NCBI RefSeq assembly: GCF_051967575.1
Contig: NZ_JBQCJW010000030.1
Coordinates: forward strand, 1 to 44,104
DNA: 44,104 nt
Source: Solibacillus silvestris_B
GTDB taxonomy: Bacteria > Bacillota > Bacilli > Bacillales_A > Planococcaceae
Direction: 5' to 3'
Shown here: piece after piece, positions 9,778-17,893 of the stretch
Numbering within the stretch: position 1 is the first letter of the stretch
Layout of the letters: every line of letters begins with the position of its first letter
Position numbers and translations under genes: made by a program
The notes under the pieces: generated by a model
The model's input: only the letters and a program-made list of their open reading frames with translations
Databases searched by the model: none
Told to the model about the DNA's origin: nothing

Positions 9778-9987
9778 TTATGCGATATGCATACCCTCAT
9801 TAGGCCTATCACTATCAGAACGGCTATCCTTCTCGGCTGCATATGTAGACTCACGCGAAGAAGTCGATTTGCCAGATGCATAAATATCTGAAGCATTAGG
9901 ATTATTAGGAGTCCATACCCAATCATTATCTAGCTTATTTTTGTCAGGTGTAGGTGCTTCTAAAAAATTTAGCGCAAATACTTTCAT
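9778..9987 (-). CDS. Putative graspetide (omega-ester peptide) precursor
   Basis: A 69-residue small protein encoded directly after, and overlapping by ATGA, an MvdD/PsnB-like ATP-grasp gene. GGAGG lies about 9 nt upstream of the ATG. The N-terminal part (FALNFLEAPTP) looks like a leader recognised by the ligase; microviridin leaders carry a comparable PFFARFL helix. The C-terminal part is rich in Ser/Thr followed by Glu/Asp (SGKSTSSRESTYAAEKDSRS and then DSD), the pattern of donor hydroxyls and acceptor carboxylates used for ester crosslinks. The order T..T..E..D..D resembles the thuringinin-type group rather than microviridin (TxKYPSD), but assignment to a group is inference. Final ring pattern and activity (often protease inhibition) are unknown. 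There is no obvious protease or transporter nearby. Confidence 0.75.
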   Translation of the reverse strand: MKVFALNFLEAPTPDKNKLDNDWVWTPNNPNASDIYASGKSTSSRESTYAAEKDSRSDSDRPNEGMHIA

Positions 9988-10964
9988 GTTAAATTCACCT
10001 CCTTTACATTAGCAATAAGCCATTTTGAAATCTCTTTGGAAATTTCTAAACCTGTTAAATCTTCAATCCATAGCCATTGACCAAAACAATTTATTTCGAG
10101 AAAGAACCATTCGTTATCAGGTGTAACAATAAAATCTAAAGCCCCGTAGTTTAACTCAAATTTAGATAGTAAATGATTTACCCTGTCGCTGATTTCTTTA
10201 GGAGGTTTAATAGGAATATGAGGTGTATTGGGTATGTCATATCTTCTCCAATCAACATTGGCTTTAATAGATTTTTGCGAATCTATTTTACAAACAAAAT
10301 GTTTAGTTCCTACCACTGTATATCTTACTTCATAGTTTTTAGGGATGTATTTTTGTAATACTATAGGATTTTCTCCTTGAGTATTGAAATTTTCATTAAT
10401 ATCAGTTGGATTGATAATATTTACGTATAGGCCTTCGTAATTACCTTGATCAGATTTATAGAATTCTTGTGTCATCATTTTAAAAACTACTAACTCATGT
10501 TCTTCGACGAATTCTAATAATTTACTCTTATCGTTAGAAACTAAAGTAGGAGGTATCTTGAATCCAACTTGATTAGCAAATTCCATTTGTATGTATTTAT
10601 TTTCTCCTTTGTAAGCTTTATCGAGTTGGTTTAGCCATTTCTTTTCTTTTAACGTTGAGTAAAAGCCATTCAAAGTTTTATTCCATTCATTTTTCCAAAT
10701 TTGAAAACCGGTAGAAGTATCATTTAATTCTTCTAAAGTTAGTTCAACAAAACCTCTTCTGGCCCAAATTACACCAATATCATCTGAAGTAATAACCCGT
10801 GAATCTTGATGTATATGCCAAATATTATTTTCAAAAGATATTGTAGAATTTTTCAGCGCTGTAGTATCGAGATTGAAACGAAAGTATTCAACTGATGAAT
10901 CTACTAGATTTTTTATTACCATATCTGCATGTATATCGAAAGAATCTGTCAAAATAAAAATCAC
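9984..10964 (-). CDS. ATP-grasp ligase of graspetide biosynthesis
   Basis: A 326-residue ATP-grasp enzyme of the MvdC/MvdD/PsnB type, which activates Asp/Glu side chains with ATP and joins them to Ser/Thr (ester) or Lys (amide) in a precursor peptide. Visible signatures are the N-terminal pre-ATP-grasp part with 'IGVIWARRGF' (the family W-x-RR), the Lys-containing ATP-binding strand 'LVVFKMMTQ', 'PIVLQKYIPKNYEVRYTVVG', and the metal-binding end 'FFLEINCFGQWLWIEDLTG' with Glu and Asn ligands. Translation starts at GTG (10964) behind AGGTGAT. It is the first gene of a two-gene minus-strand operon and its TGA overlaps the precursor ATG. Single-ligase loci usually make only one bond type, so an all-ester product is predicted. 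Confidence 0.85.
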   Translation of the reverse strand: MIFILTDSFDIHADMVIKNLVDSSVEYFRFNLDTTALKNSTISFENNIWHIHQDSRVITSDDIGVIWARRGFVELTLEELNDTSTGFQIWKNEWNKTLNGFYSTLKEKKWLNQLDKAYKGENKYIQMEFANQVGFKIPPTLVSNDKSKLLEFVEEHELVVFKMMTQEFYKSDQGNYEGLYVNIINPTDINENFNTQGENPIVLQKYIPKNYEVRYTVVGTKHFVCKIDSQKSIKANVDWRRYDIPNTPHIPIKPPKEISDRVNHLLSKFELNYGALDFIVTPDNEWFFLEINCFGQWLWIEDLTGLEISKEISKWLIANVKEVNLT

Positions 10965-11801
10965 TTAATCACCTATCCTTTTTATATAATTATAGTAATA
11001 AATGGTACCTTTTTCATCTTTTTATTTAAAATTAAACTATTGATTTGAATTAATATAATTTTATAGTAATTTTTCTCTTTATTTTTCATTTAAATGATAA
11101 AATAAAAAAAAAAGAACAATATTTACTATTTCATATCAAAAAGTACCTCTTATTTTATGTGATATTGTAAAGTTGTTAAAGCAATGATATTTTCCCTGAA
11201 ATATTTAATAAAAAAGCAAAAAAGTTAGGTAACTAACCCTGAATTGCTTCAAAATTGGTTTATTAAAACAGACGGCACAATGCAAATATTTACAGATTTA
11301 ATTGTTATTAAGGTAGCGAAATTTATCGGTACTTTAGGAATGCCATAAAATGGCTTTGAAAGATTACTGGGCTTAGCGAAACAAGGGCAATAATAACCGA
11401 GAAAAATTGTAGCGCGGAAATCACCTTATCACAAGTGCTGAAGGTGTTTGGAAAAATTCCGGTTATTTCCGCTCGTTGCTTCAGCTCTTTTCAAGCAGAG
11501 AAATTGTAAAACAATTTCTCTGCTTTTTTTCATGCCTCCGACCAAAACTCCTGTCCTAAAATTTTATTTCATTCATATGAGAATGGACCGCTTTCAATAG
11601 CCATACAAAAGTGAGTTAAGTATCATTTTCTGGATAATTCTAAAAATTCACATTAATTTACAATATATTTACTACCCTTCTGCTAAAATTACTATGTTAA
11701 ACAAAATTATGGCAATTGGGATTTTAATAATTCAAGCTAATCTCTATTAACTATTGGTGAAATAATCTTAACTAAATAGAAAAGAGGAGGAATTTTCAGG
11801 T
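10965..11801. other. AT-rich intergenic region with structured element
   Basis: The left 150 bases are extremely AT-rich and must hold the graspetide operon promoter reading left. At 11414-11472 an 8+3-bp inverted repeat (GCGGAAAT...ATTTCCGC) competes with an inner CACCTT/AAGGTG hairpin, and a strong terminator follows at 11493. Short protein-like open stretches (such as 'AEITLSQVLKVFGKIPVISA' around 11415-11475) suggest the remains of a decayed gene instead. The right end holds the leader of the next SLH gene. Confidence 0.35.
11493..11530 (+). terminator. Strong orphan terminator
   Basis: A perfect 15-bp stem AAGCAGAGAAATTGT (11493-11507) with ACAATTTCTCTGCTT (11511-11525) has a 3-nt loop and is followed by TTTTT. 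No intact gene precedes it on the plus strand, so it either ends an unrecognised RNA or is left from a lost gene. Confidence 0.85.
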
Positions 11802-13688
11802 ATGAATAAGCGGAGATTGAAGTATTTAAAGGGGATAACGGCAATGGCGGTTGCAGCTTCGGCGGTCGTAGTCGTTGCACCGGTCGTCCCTGAAGCAAGC
11901 GGTTTCAGGGATGTCCAGCCAACACATCAATTTTATGATGCCATTAAAAGCTTAAGCGACCGCGGCATTATTAACGGTTTCCCGGACGGCACTTTTAAGC
12001 CGGGGCAAAATTTGACGCGGGGACAAGCGGCGAAAATTATTGCAAGGGTATTGGAACTCGATACAACGAATGTAAGCAATCCGAACTTTAAAGATATTCC
12101 AGCAACGCACCAATACTACGGAGCCATCGCAGCATTAAAGCAAGCGGGCATTATTGACGGTTATGAAGACGGTACATTTCGCCAAGGGGCAAACATCGAG
12201 CGTAATCACATAGCGAAAATAATCGCCAACGCCTTAAAATTGGAAGCTGAAAATACGGATAATCTTCCTTTCACGGATATTCGCGCGGATTATAAAAAAG
12301 CGATCGCCGCTTTATATGAAAACAATGTAACAACAGGCAAGACCACTACATTATTTGATGGTTTCTCCAATGTAACGCGCGGGCAGATGGCGGCATTTAT
12401 TACACGTGCAGAGGCAGTACGCAACCCTACTCCAGCACCTGCCAAAAGTGTGACATTTAAAGTTGAAGATTACACAGCGACGGAAATTGTTATTGACGGG
12501 ACAAGTTATTCCTACAGCAATTCAGCAAAATCAATCTTTACAGCAGCGAATAAAGCGGCATTAACGGACGCGACGATTACAGCGATAGTCGAAAATGGCG
12601 TCATGACAAAAGTGAATAATGTGACATTGAATAATAAAGGAAATGCTGAATCGCCTGTTGTATTCAATACAAATGCAACGATTGACTCCTTAACAATCAA
12701 TGTAGACTATATAGCAGTGAAAAATGTCTCTGTCACAGGCAATGTAACGATCACTTCAAATGTGGCAACTGAGTTTGAGCTTGATGGCGCAACGATTTCC
12801 GGTGATTTAATTGTGGATAATGCTGTTTATGGTACCCTTGCTTCATTAAACAACAAATTCGCGGATGACGGGCGGCTGGGACCTAAAGTAGCGATGAAAA
12901 ATTCGCGTGCTGGAAAAGTGCATGTAAAACGTAATGATATATCCATTGAAACGGATGTGGCAATCCCGGAGCTTACAATCGCTGCAACCGTTACTTCCAT
13001 TCGCTTGGATGGCACTATCACAAAAATAACGGTGGAATCAACTACAAAACTTGAAATGACAGGGAACGCCAATATCGGGCAACTAATACTAACGTCAGCG
13101 GTGGAACTGGCTTTAAAAATTTTGGGTACAGTGGACAGTTTAACTGTAAATCATCCTGCAGCTAAGATTACATTAAGCGCTGGATTGACAATAAACGAAT
13201 TAACAATCCCGGCAGGTTCAACGGCAGCCGCAATCATTGCCAACTATGCGGCAGTCGCCTCCCAAATTAAAAAGGTGATTGTTGGCACGACACCAAGCAC
13301 GGGAAATCCGGGCACAGGAGGCAATACAGGCGGGGGAAGTGCTACACCAAATCCGGTTAACCCGCCAGTAGGGGAAGTGAAAAATTATAATGTAGGAAGT
13401 TTGGCGGAGTTAACCCAAGCTTTAAAAACAGCTAAAGGTGGTGATACGATCAAGTTCATGAATGCAGTGACAGCAGATATCGCGTTGGCGGAATTAGTGA
13501 ATCTTGACTTGAACGGCCATACATTGACGGGGAATGTGACAATCACAGCCCCAGCAGCTACTGGCACATACTCATTATCCCCAACAGGTGGGATGGGGAT
13601 AATTACTGGAGATTTGTTAATTGATGCCCCGAATGTGAACATTACGATTGATGGATTAACGATTGAAGGGAATACGGTTATCGACTAA
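11802..13688 (+). CDS. SLH surface protein with pectate-lyase-like repeats
   Basis: This is a 628-residue wall-anchored protein. A signal peptide (about 1-31) precedes three SLH domains (about 34-206) and a beta-helical domain (about 215-490) closely related to those of the proteins at 17894 and 28026. A Gly/Thr/Pro linker (about 495-525) joins a short C-terminal module: 'YNVGSLAELTQALKTAKGGD' and 'LNGHTLTGNVTI', typical of pectate-lyase-like beta-helix folds. It ends abruptly after 'TIDGLTIEGNTVID', so this C-terminal module may be truncated. GGAGG (11786-11790) is 11 nt before the ATG, unusually far. It is followed 82 nt later by a secreted nuclease gene, probably co-transcribed at least in part. 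Confidence 0.9.
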   Translation: MNKRRLKYLKGITAMAVAASAVVVVAPVVPEASGFRDVQPTHQFYDAIKSLSDRGIINGFPDGTFKPGQNLTRGQAAKIIARVLELDTTNVSNPNFKDIPATHQYYGAIAALKQAGIIDGYEDGTFRQGANIERNHIAKIIANALKLEAENTDNLPFTDIRADYKKAIAALYENNVTTGKTTTLFDGFSNVTRGQMAAFITRAEAVRNPTPAPAKSVTFKVEDYTATEIVIDGTSYSYSNSAKSIFTAANKAALTDATITAIVENGVMTKVNNVTLNNKGNAESPVVFNTNATIDSLTINVDYIAVKNVSVTGNVTITSNVATEFELDGATISGDLIVDNAVYGTLASLNNKFADDGRLGPKVAMKNSRAGKVHVKRNDISIETDVAIPELTIAATVTSIRLDGTITKITVESTTKLEMTGNANIGQLILTSAVELALKILGTVDSLTVNHPAAKITLSAGLTINELTIPAGSTAAAIIANYAAVASQIKKVIVGTTPSTGNPGTGGNTGGGSATPNPVNPPVGEVKNYNVGSLAELTQALKTAKGGDTIKFMNAVTADIALAELVNLDLNGHTLTGNVTITAPAATGTYSLSPTGGMGIITGDLLIDAPNVNITIDGLTIEGNTVID

Positions 13689-13701
13689 TGCATTGTTTTT
13701 C

Positions 13702-13730
13702 CGGAAGAAGATAAGTGGGTGTCTTCCTTT
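13702..13730 (+). terminator. Weak hairpin between SLH and nuclease genes
   Basis: GGAAGA (13702-13707 region) pairs with TCTTCC about 13 nt later and is followed by only TTT. It may be an attenuating element rather than a full terminator. Confidence 0.35.
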
Positions 13731-13770
13731 ATTGGGATGCTTAACTAAAAAATCATAAGGAGCTAAACAT

Positions 13771-16700
13771 ATGAAGAAGAATGGATTCAATCATGCCTTT
13801 TTTAAAATTGCATTAACATTTTTGCTTGTATTGTCAATGATGCTTCCCCATCTAGCTGCTGCAAAGGCGGAAACAACAGGTGATACGGGGGCTGCCGAAG
13901 AGCTTAATCAATTTGAAGCTACAGGAAACATATCAACAATCGCCGATGCCCGAGCAGCTAAAGAAACTGGGCAAACAGTTCAAATACAGGGAACGGTTAC
14001 GACAAAGCCAGGCAGCTGGGGAGGAAATGCTTTCTACGTGCAAGATGCTTCAGCAGGGATTTATGTTTACTCAAATTCTGCGGAGGCAAGTAATTTAACT
14101 ATTGGGGATACAGTAAAAATCACGGGTGAAACAAGTTTATATAATGGAGAAATACAGTTCAATTTGCCAACAATCGAATTCATGTCAACAGGACTATCGC
14201 CGGCGCCCCAACCTGTGAATTTACCGATTATAAATGATAGTACACAAGGTGAATTAATAACAATTGAAAATGTGACAATCAAAGAGTTAAAAGCTTCTGG
14301 CACGTTTGGCACATTTGAATTTAAAGCATTCGATTCGGCAAATAATGAATTATTAGTTCGCCACGACAACAGGACTGGCTATCAACTAGCTGATTTTGAG
14401 GCGGCTGGGTACAACAATAATGACGTTATAACAGTAACAGGAATCGCTTCTATTTATAATGGGACATACCAATTGAAAACATTAAGTGCGGAAAGCTTCA
14501 GCTTAGTGACAAATTATGCCCCAATACAAGGGACTAATATTAAAGCATACCCGGAGCCGGGTGAAGTTTTTGCAGGAACAAAGGTAACGTTGGCAACAGA
14601 TACGCCTGACACAACGATTTATTACACAACAGATGGCACTGAACCAACCACTGCCAGCATGGTTTACGAAGCGGCAGCAGGCATTGTTGTAAATGAAGCT
14701 ATGACAATTAAAGCGTTCGCGACGGCAACAGGCTTGGACGATAGCGAAATTGCTGCATTTGCATACACAATGAAAGCAGAACCGACAATTATTTCGATCG
14801 CAGATGCGCGTAATGCTTTAGCCGGTCAAGAAGTAATCGTTGCAGGTGTCGTAACAGCAAAATTGGAAACAGCTACGGCTCATATCCAAGATGAACAAGG
14901 AACAGCAATTGCAATTTACCCGGCGGATAGCCTATCAGCAAATGTCGGGGATTACGTGACAGTTCAAGGCAAAGTAGCCGAATACAGCGGGTTGAAGCAA
15001 TTAACGAATATTAAAATCATCGGCACACAGGTACAATCGACAGTGCCAGAGCCGCAAGTTATTACAAGTGCAGGGATTGCAGAAGACAATGAATCAAGGC
15101 TAGTAACGCTAAAAAATGTCGCAATTACGGGCTCGGGTCAAAATTTTACGGGCACCGATGCAGCGGGAACATTTGCGATTTATGATAAAACAAGAGACTC
15201 GGGTTTAGTGGATGGAAAAACGTACGGTGAAATTACGGGAATCGTTGGGCAATATACGAATCACCAGCTGCTTCCAATCCGCATTATTGAAGATACGACA
15301 AAAGTTCAAAACGTCCAAGCTTCCCATACAGGCGGCGTCACGGCTGGAACGAATGTGGCTCTTTCTACAATGACGGAAGGCGCGACGATTTACTACACAT
15401 TGGATGGCATGACACCCACAACAGCAAGTACAAAATATACGGGTGAAATTGCCGTTAATGAGCCAGTGACGATTAAAGCGATTGCGGTAAAAGAAGGATT
15501 GACAGACAGTGCCATTGCAATATTTGTCTATGAAATTATAGACACGGCGAATGCAAAAATTAGCGATATTCAAGGGGCAAATCATACATCGCCATATATC
15601 GGTTTAACTGTAAACGATGTTGAAGGGATTGTAACTTTTGTTATTGATTCTTCCAGCTTTATTATGCAAGAAAATCGTTCAACTTTCGATGGAGTGAAAT
15701 CAATGGCGATTAAAGTGAATAAATCGGCACATCGTTTGGCAGCAGGCGATGCTGTGGAAGTCACGGGCATTGTAACGGAAGCTGGCGGAAATTCCCGTTT
15801 AAAAGATACGCAAATCGCAGCAAGTACTGTGGAGAAAACAGGTACGGCAGCAGTCCCGGAAGTTCTTGTTATTGGAGAGGACTTGTTCCCGCCGAACAAA
15901 ATTATCGACAACGATAGTTTTGCAATTTTCGATCCGCATGAAGACGGCATCGATTTTTGGGAATCAATCGAATATATGCGTGTATCATTCCCGGATGCGA
16001 GGGTGATTGGACCAATCTATAATAATGACTCGCCAATTGTTGTGCCAAATACAACAAACAATATATTCAATGCGAACGGCGGATTAAATATTGCTGCAGA
16101 TGATTACAACCCGGAAAAAATTATGCTGGAAGGGGTATCGGGGAAAAACTATGAATCGGGTGACCGGTTTAATGAAGCGCTTGTCGGATTCGTGGAGAAT
16201 TTCTCGGATGGCTATCGACTCAATACAAATAAAATTTTCCCGGAAGTGACAAAGGCTAATCTGCAGCAGGAAGTGACGCATCTATTGCCCGTGGCAGATA
16301 AGTTAAATGTCGCTGCGTACAATATCGAAAACTTCTCAAATAACAGTGCCAACACATCAGACGAAAAAGTGGCGAAAATCGCATCGACATTTGTGGTCAA
16401 TATGAAATCCCCTGATATTATTACATCGGTCGAAGTGCAGGATAATGACGGCGAAACCGATTCAGGCAATGCCGATGCATCGGAAAGCTATATGCGTTTA
16501 ATCGATGCCATTAAAGCTGCGGGCGGTCCTGCTTATGATTGGATTGACGTCATGCCGATCAACAATACAGTTGGAGGGGCGCCAGGCGGGAATATTCGCG
16601 TCGGCTATTTATATAATCCAACACGGGTTTCATTAGTGACAGGAGCACAAGGAACAGGTGAGCAGGCAAATGCATGGACAGCAGATGGAAACTTGGCATT

Positions 16701-17577
16701 GAACCCAGGTTTTATCGATCCATCAAAATTTGAAGATACACGCAAACCGATTGCGGCCGAATTTGAATTCCAAGAGGAGCGTGTAGTCATTATCGGAGCC
16801 CACTTAAATTCAAAAGGTGGGGACGATTCGTTATGGGGGCCAACTCAGCCGCCAGTTTTAGATTCTGTACAAGAGCGTCTTCAGCTCGCCCAGACAATTA
16901 ATGATTTTATCGATGAGGGTCTTTCGAAAAATCCTGATTTAAACATTGTCGTGGCGGGCGATATGAATGATTTTGAATTCACGCCGGCACTTGAAGCGCT
17001 AAAAGGCGGTGTTTTAACGAATATGGTTGATAAAGCGTTGGTGGAAGATCGTTTTAGCTACTTCTTCCAAGGGAACAACCAAGTGCTGGACCATATTTTA
17101 GTATCCAATAATCTTGCTGATGTGACGGAGATTGATATGATTCATATAAATGCGAACTTTACAGAAGCGCAAGGCCGCGCATCTGACCATGACCCTGTAT
17201 TAGTCCAAATTGATTTGAAGGCTGATAAAGAGGAAACGCCGATCACGCCTGAAAAAGTATATAGCTTCAGAAATTACAAAACAGGGAAACTCGTAATCAA
17301 TCGCCCAAGCATTTCGCTTACATTAGGTGAAAATACAAATATCCGAAATGGCATTGTCGTAACGAGCCAATATGCGGAATTCCACGGCAGCGGGCTCGCG
17401 GACAAAACATTGACAATCCGCCCGAAAAAAGCGGATGCAATCATTGATTTTAAAAATACTCAAATCGGGGAAATTATTATTGATGGCCAAAATGTAAAGG
17501 AAATCCGCAATTTGCCTGCCAATGTAACAGTCACTTACATCAATGGGGCGTCACAAACTATTATAAAATTTAAGTAA
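13771..17577 (+). CDS. Large secreted nuclease of the EEP (DNase I-like) fold
   Basis: This 1268-residue exported protein starts at ATG 13771 behind AAGGAG (8 nt). A signal peptide (about 1-34) precedes OB-fold-like modules ('IADARAAKETGQTVQIQGTV' and 'IADARNALAGQEVIVAGVV', about 45-250, 335-500 and 595-690), as found in YhcR-type extracellular nucleases. They alternate with two chitobiase C-terminal-like modules ('TTIYYTTDGTEPTTASMVY' and 'TIYYTLDGMTPTTASTKY', about 253-330 and 513-590). The catalytic domain spans about 840-1148 with AAYNIENF (acid Glu), 'VVAGDMNDFEF' (Asp/Asn) and a final ASDHDPV (Asp-His pair). It probably degrades extracellular DNA or RNA for phosphate or biofilm turnover. 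The last 110 residues form a short beta-helix like that of the SLH proteins. It has no SLH repeats itself. Confidence 0.9.
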   Translation: MKKNGFNHAFFKIALTFLLVLSMMLPHLAAAKAETTGDTGAAEELNQFEATGNISTIADARAAKETGQTVQIQGTVTTKPGSWGGNAFYVQDASAGIYVYSNSAEASNLTIGDTVKITGETSLYNGEIQFNLPTIEFMSTGLSPAPQPVNLPIINDSTQGELITIENVTIKELKASGTFGTFEFKAFDSANNELLVRHDNRTGYQLADFEAAGYNNNDVITVTGIASIYNGTYQLKTLSAESFSLVTNYAPIQGTNIKAYPEPGEVFAGTKVTLATDTPDTTIYYTTDGTEPTTASMVYEAAAGIVVNEAMTIKAFATATGLDDSEIAAFAYTMKAEPTIISIADARNALAGQEVIVAGVVTAKLETATAHIQDEQGTAIAIYPADSLSANVGDYVTVQGKVAEYSGLKQLTNIKIIGTQVQSTVPEPQVITSAGIAEDNESRLVTLKNVAITGSGQNFTGTDAAGTFAIYDKTRDSGLVDGKTYGEITGIVGQYTNHQLLPIRIIEDTTKVQNVQASHTGGVTAGTNVALSTMTEGATIYYTLDGMTPTTASTKYTGEIAVNEPVTIKAIAVKEGLTDSAIAIFVYEIIDTANAKISDIQGANHTSPYIGLTVNDVEGIVTFVIDSSSFIMQENRSTFDGVKSMAIKVNKSAHRLAAGDAVEVTGIVTEAGGNSRLKDTQIAASTVEKTGTAAVPEVLVIGEDLFPPNKIIDNDSFAIFDPHEDGIDFWESIEYMRVSFPDARVIGPIYNNDSPIVVPNTTNNIFNANGGLNIAADDYNPEKIMLEGVSGKNYESGDRFNEALVGFVENFSDGYRLNTNKIFPEVTKANLQQEVTHLLPVADKLNVAAYNIENFSNNSANTSDEKVAKIASTFVVNMKSPDIITSVEVQDNDGETDSGNADASESYMRLIDAIKAAGGPAYDWIDVMPINNTVGGAPGGNIRVGYLYNPTRVSLVTGAQGTGEQANAWTADGNLALNPGFIDPSKFEDTRKPIAAEFEFQEERVVIIGAHLNSKGGDDSLWGPTQPPVLDSVQERLQLAQTINDFIDEGLSKNPDLNIVVAGDMNDFEFTPALEALKGGVLTNMVDKALVEDRFSYFFQGNNQVLDHILVSNNLADVTEIDMIHINANFTEAQGRASDHDPVLVQIDLKADKEETPITPEKVYSFRNYKTGKLVINRPSISLTLGENTNIRNGIVVTSQYAEFHGSGLADKTLTIRPKKADAIIDFKNTQIGEIIIDGQNVKEIRNLPANVTVTYINGASQTIIKFK

Positions 17578-17716
17578 GGAAAATAAATGCAGCGATACGG
17601 CAGTTTTCGGCAAGAGACAATTGTACATGGCAGAAAAGATAAAGGAGTGATTTGAGAGGGAAATTTCGGACGGTGATTTTCTTCCTGATATTTAATACAT
17701 TGAAATACAAAATAGG

Positions 17717-17750
17717 GCCTTTCATTCTACCAGCAGAATGAAGGGCTTTT
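17717..17750 (+). terminator. Terminator of the nuclease gene
   Basis: GCCTTTCATTCT (17717-17728) pairs with AGAATGAAGGGC (17735-17746), with one G-U pair, followed by TTTTTA. Confidence 0.75.
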
Positions 17751-17893
17751 TACTTTTCTCATCTCCAAAATTACCCTCGCCCCCGTTAATACAAAAACTA
17801 TGGAAAAGTAGTATATTTAAAGTTATAATTAAAAATATTCACTATAGGTGAATTATTCAAAAAAATACAGGAAAAGGAGGTACGTGTTTAAGT

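Noticed and set aside
9641..9883. Plus-strand ORF of 80 codons
   Set aside because: It is the antisense of the graspetide precursor and terminator, with no ribosome binding site.
14067..16790. Minus-strand ORFs opposite the nuclease gene
   Set aside because: The plus strand encodes a full nuclease with motifs; the antisense ORFs have no support.
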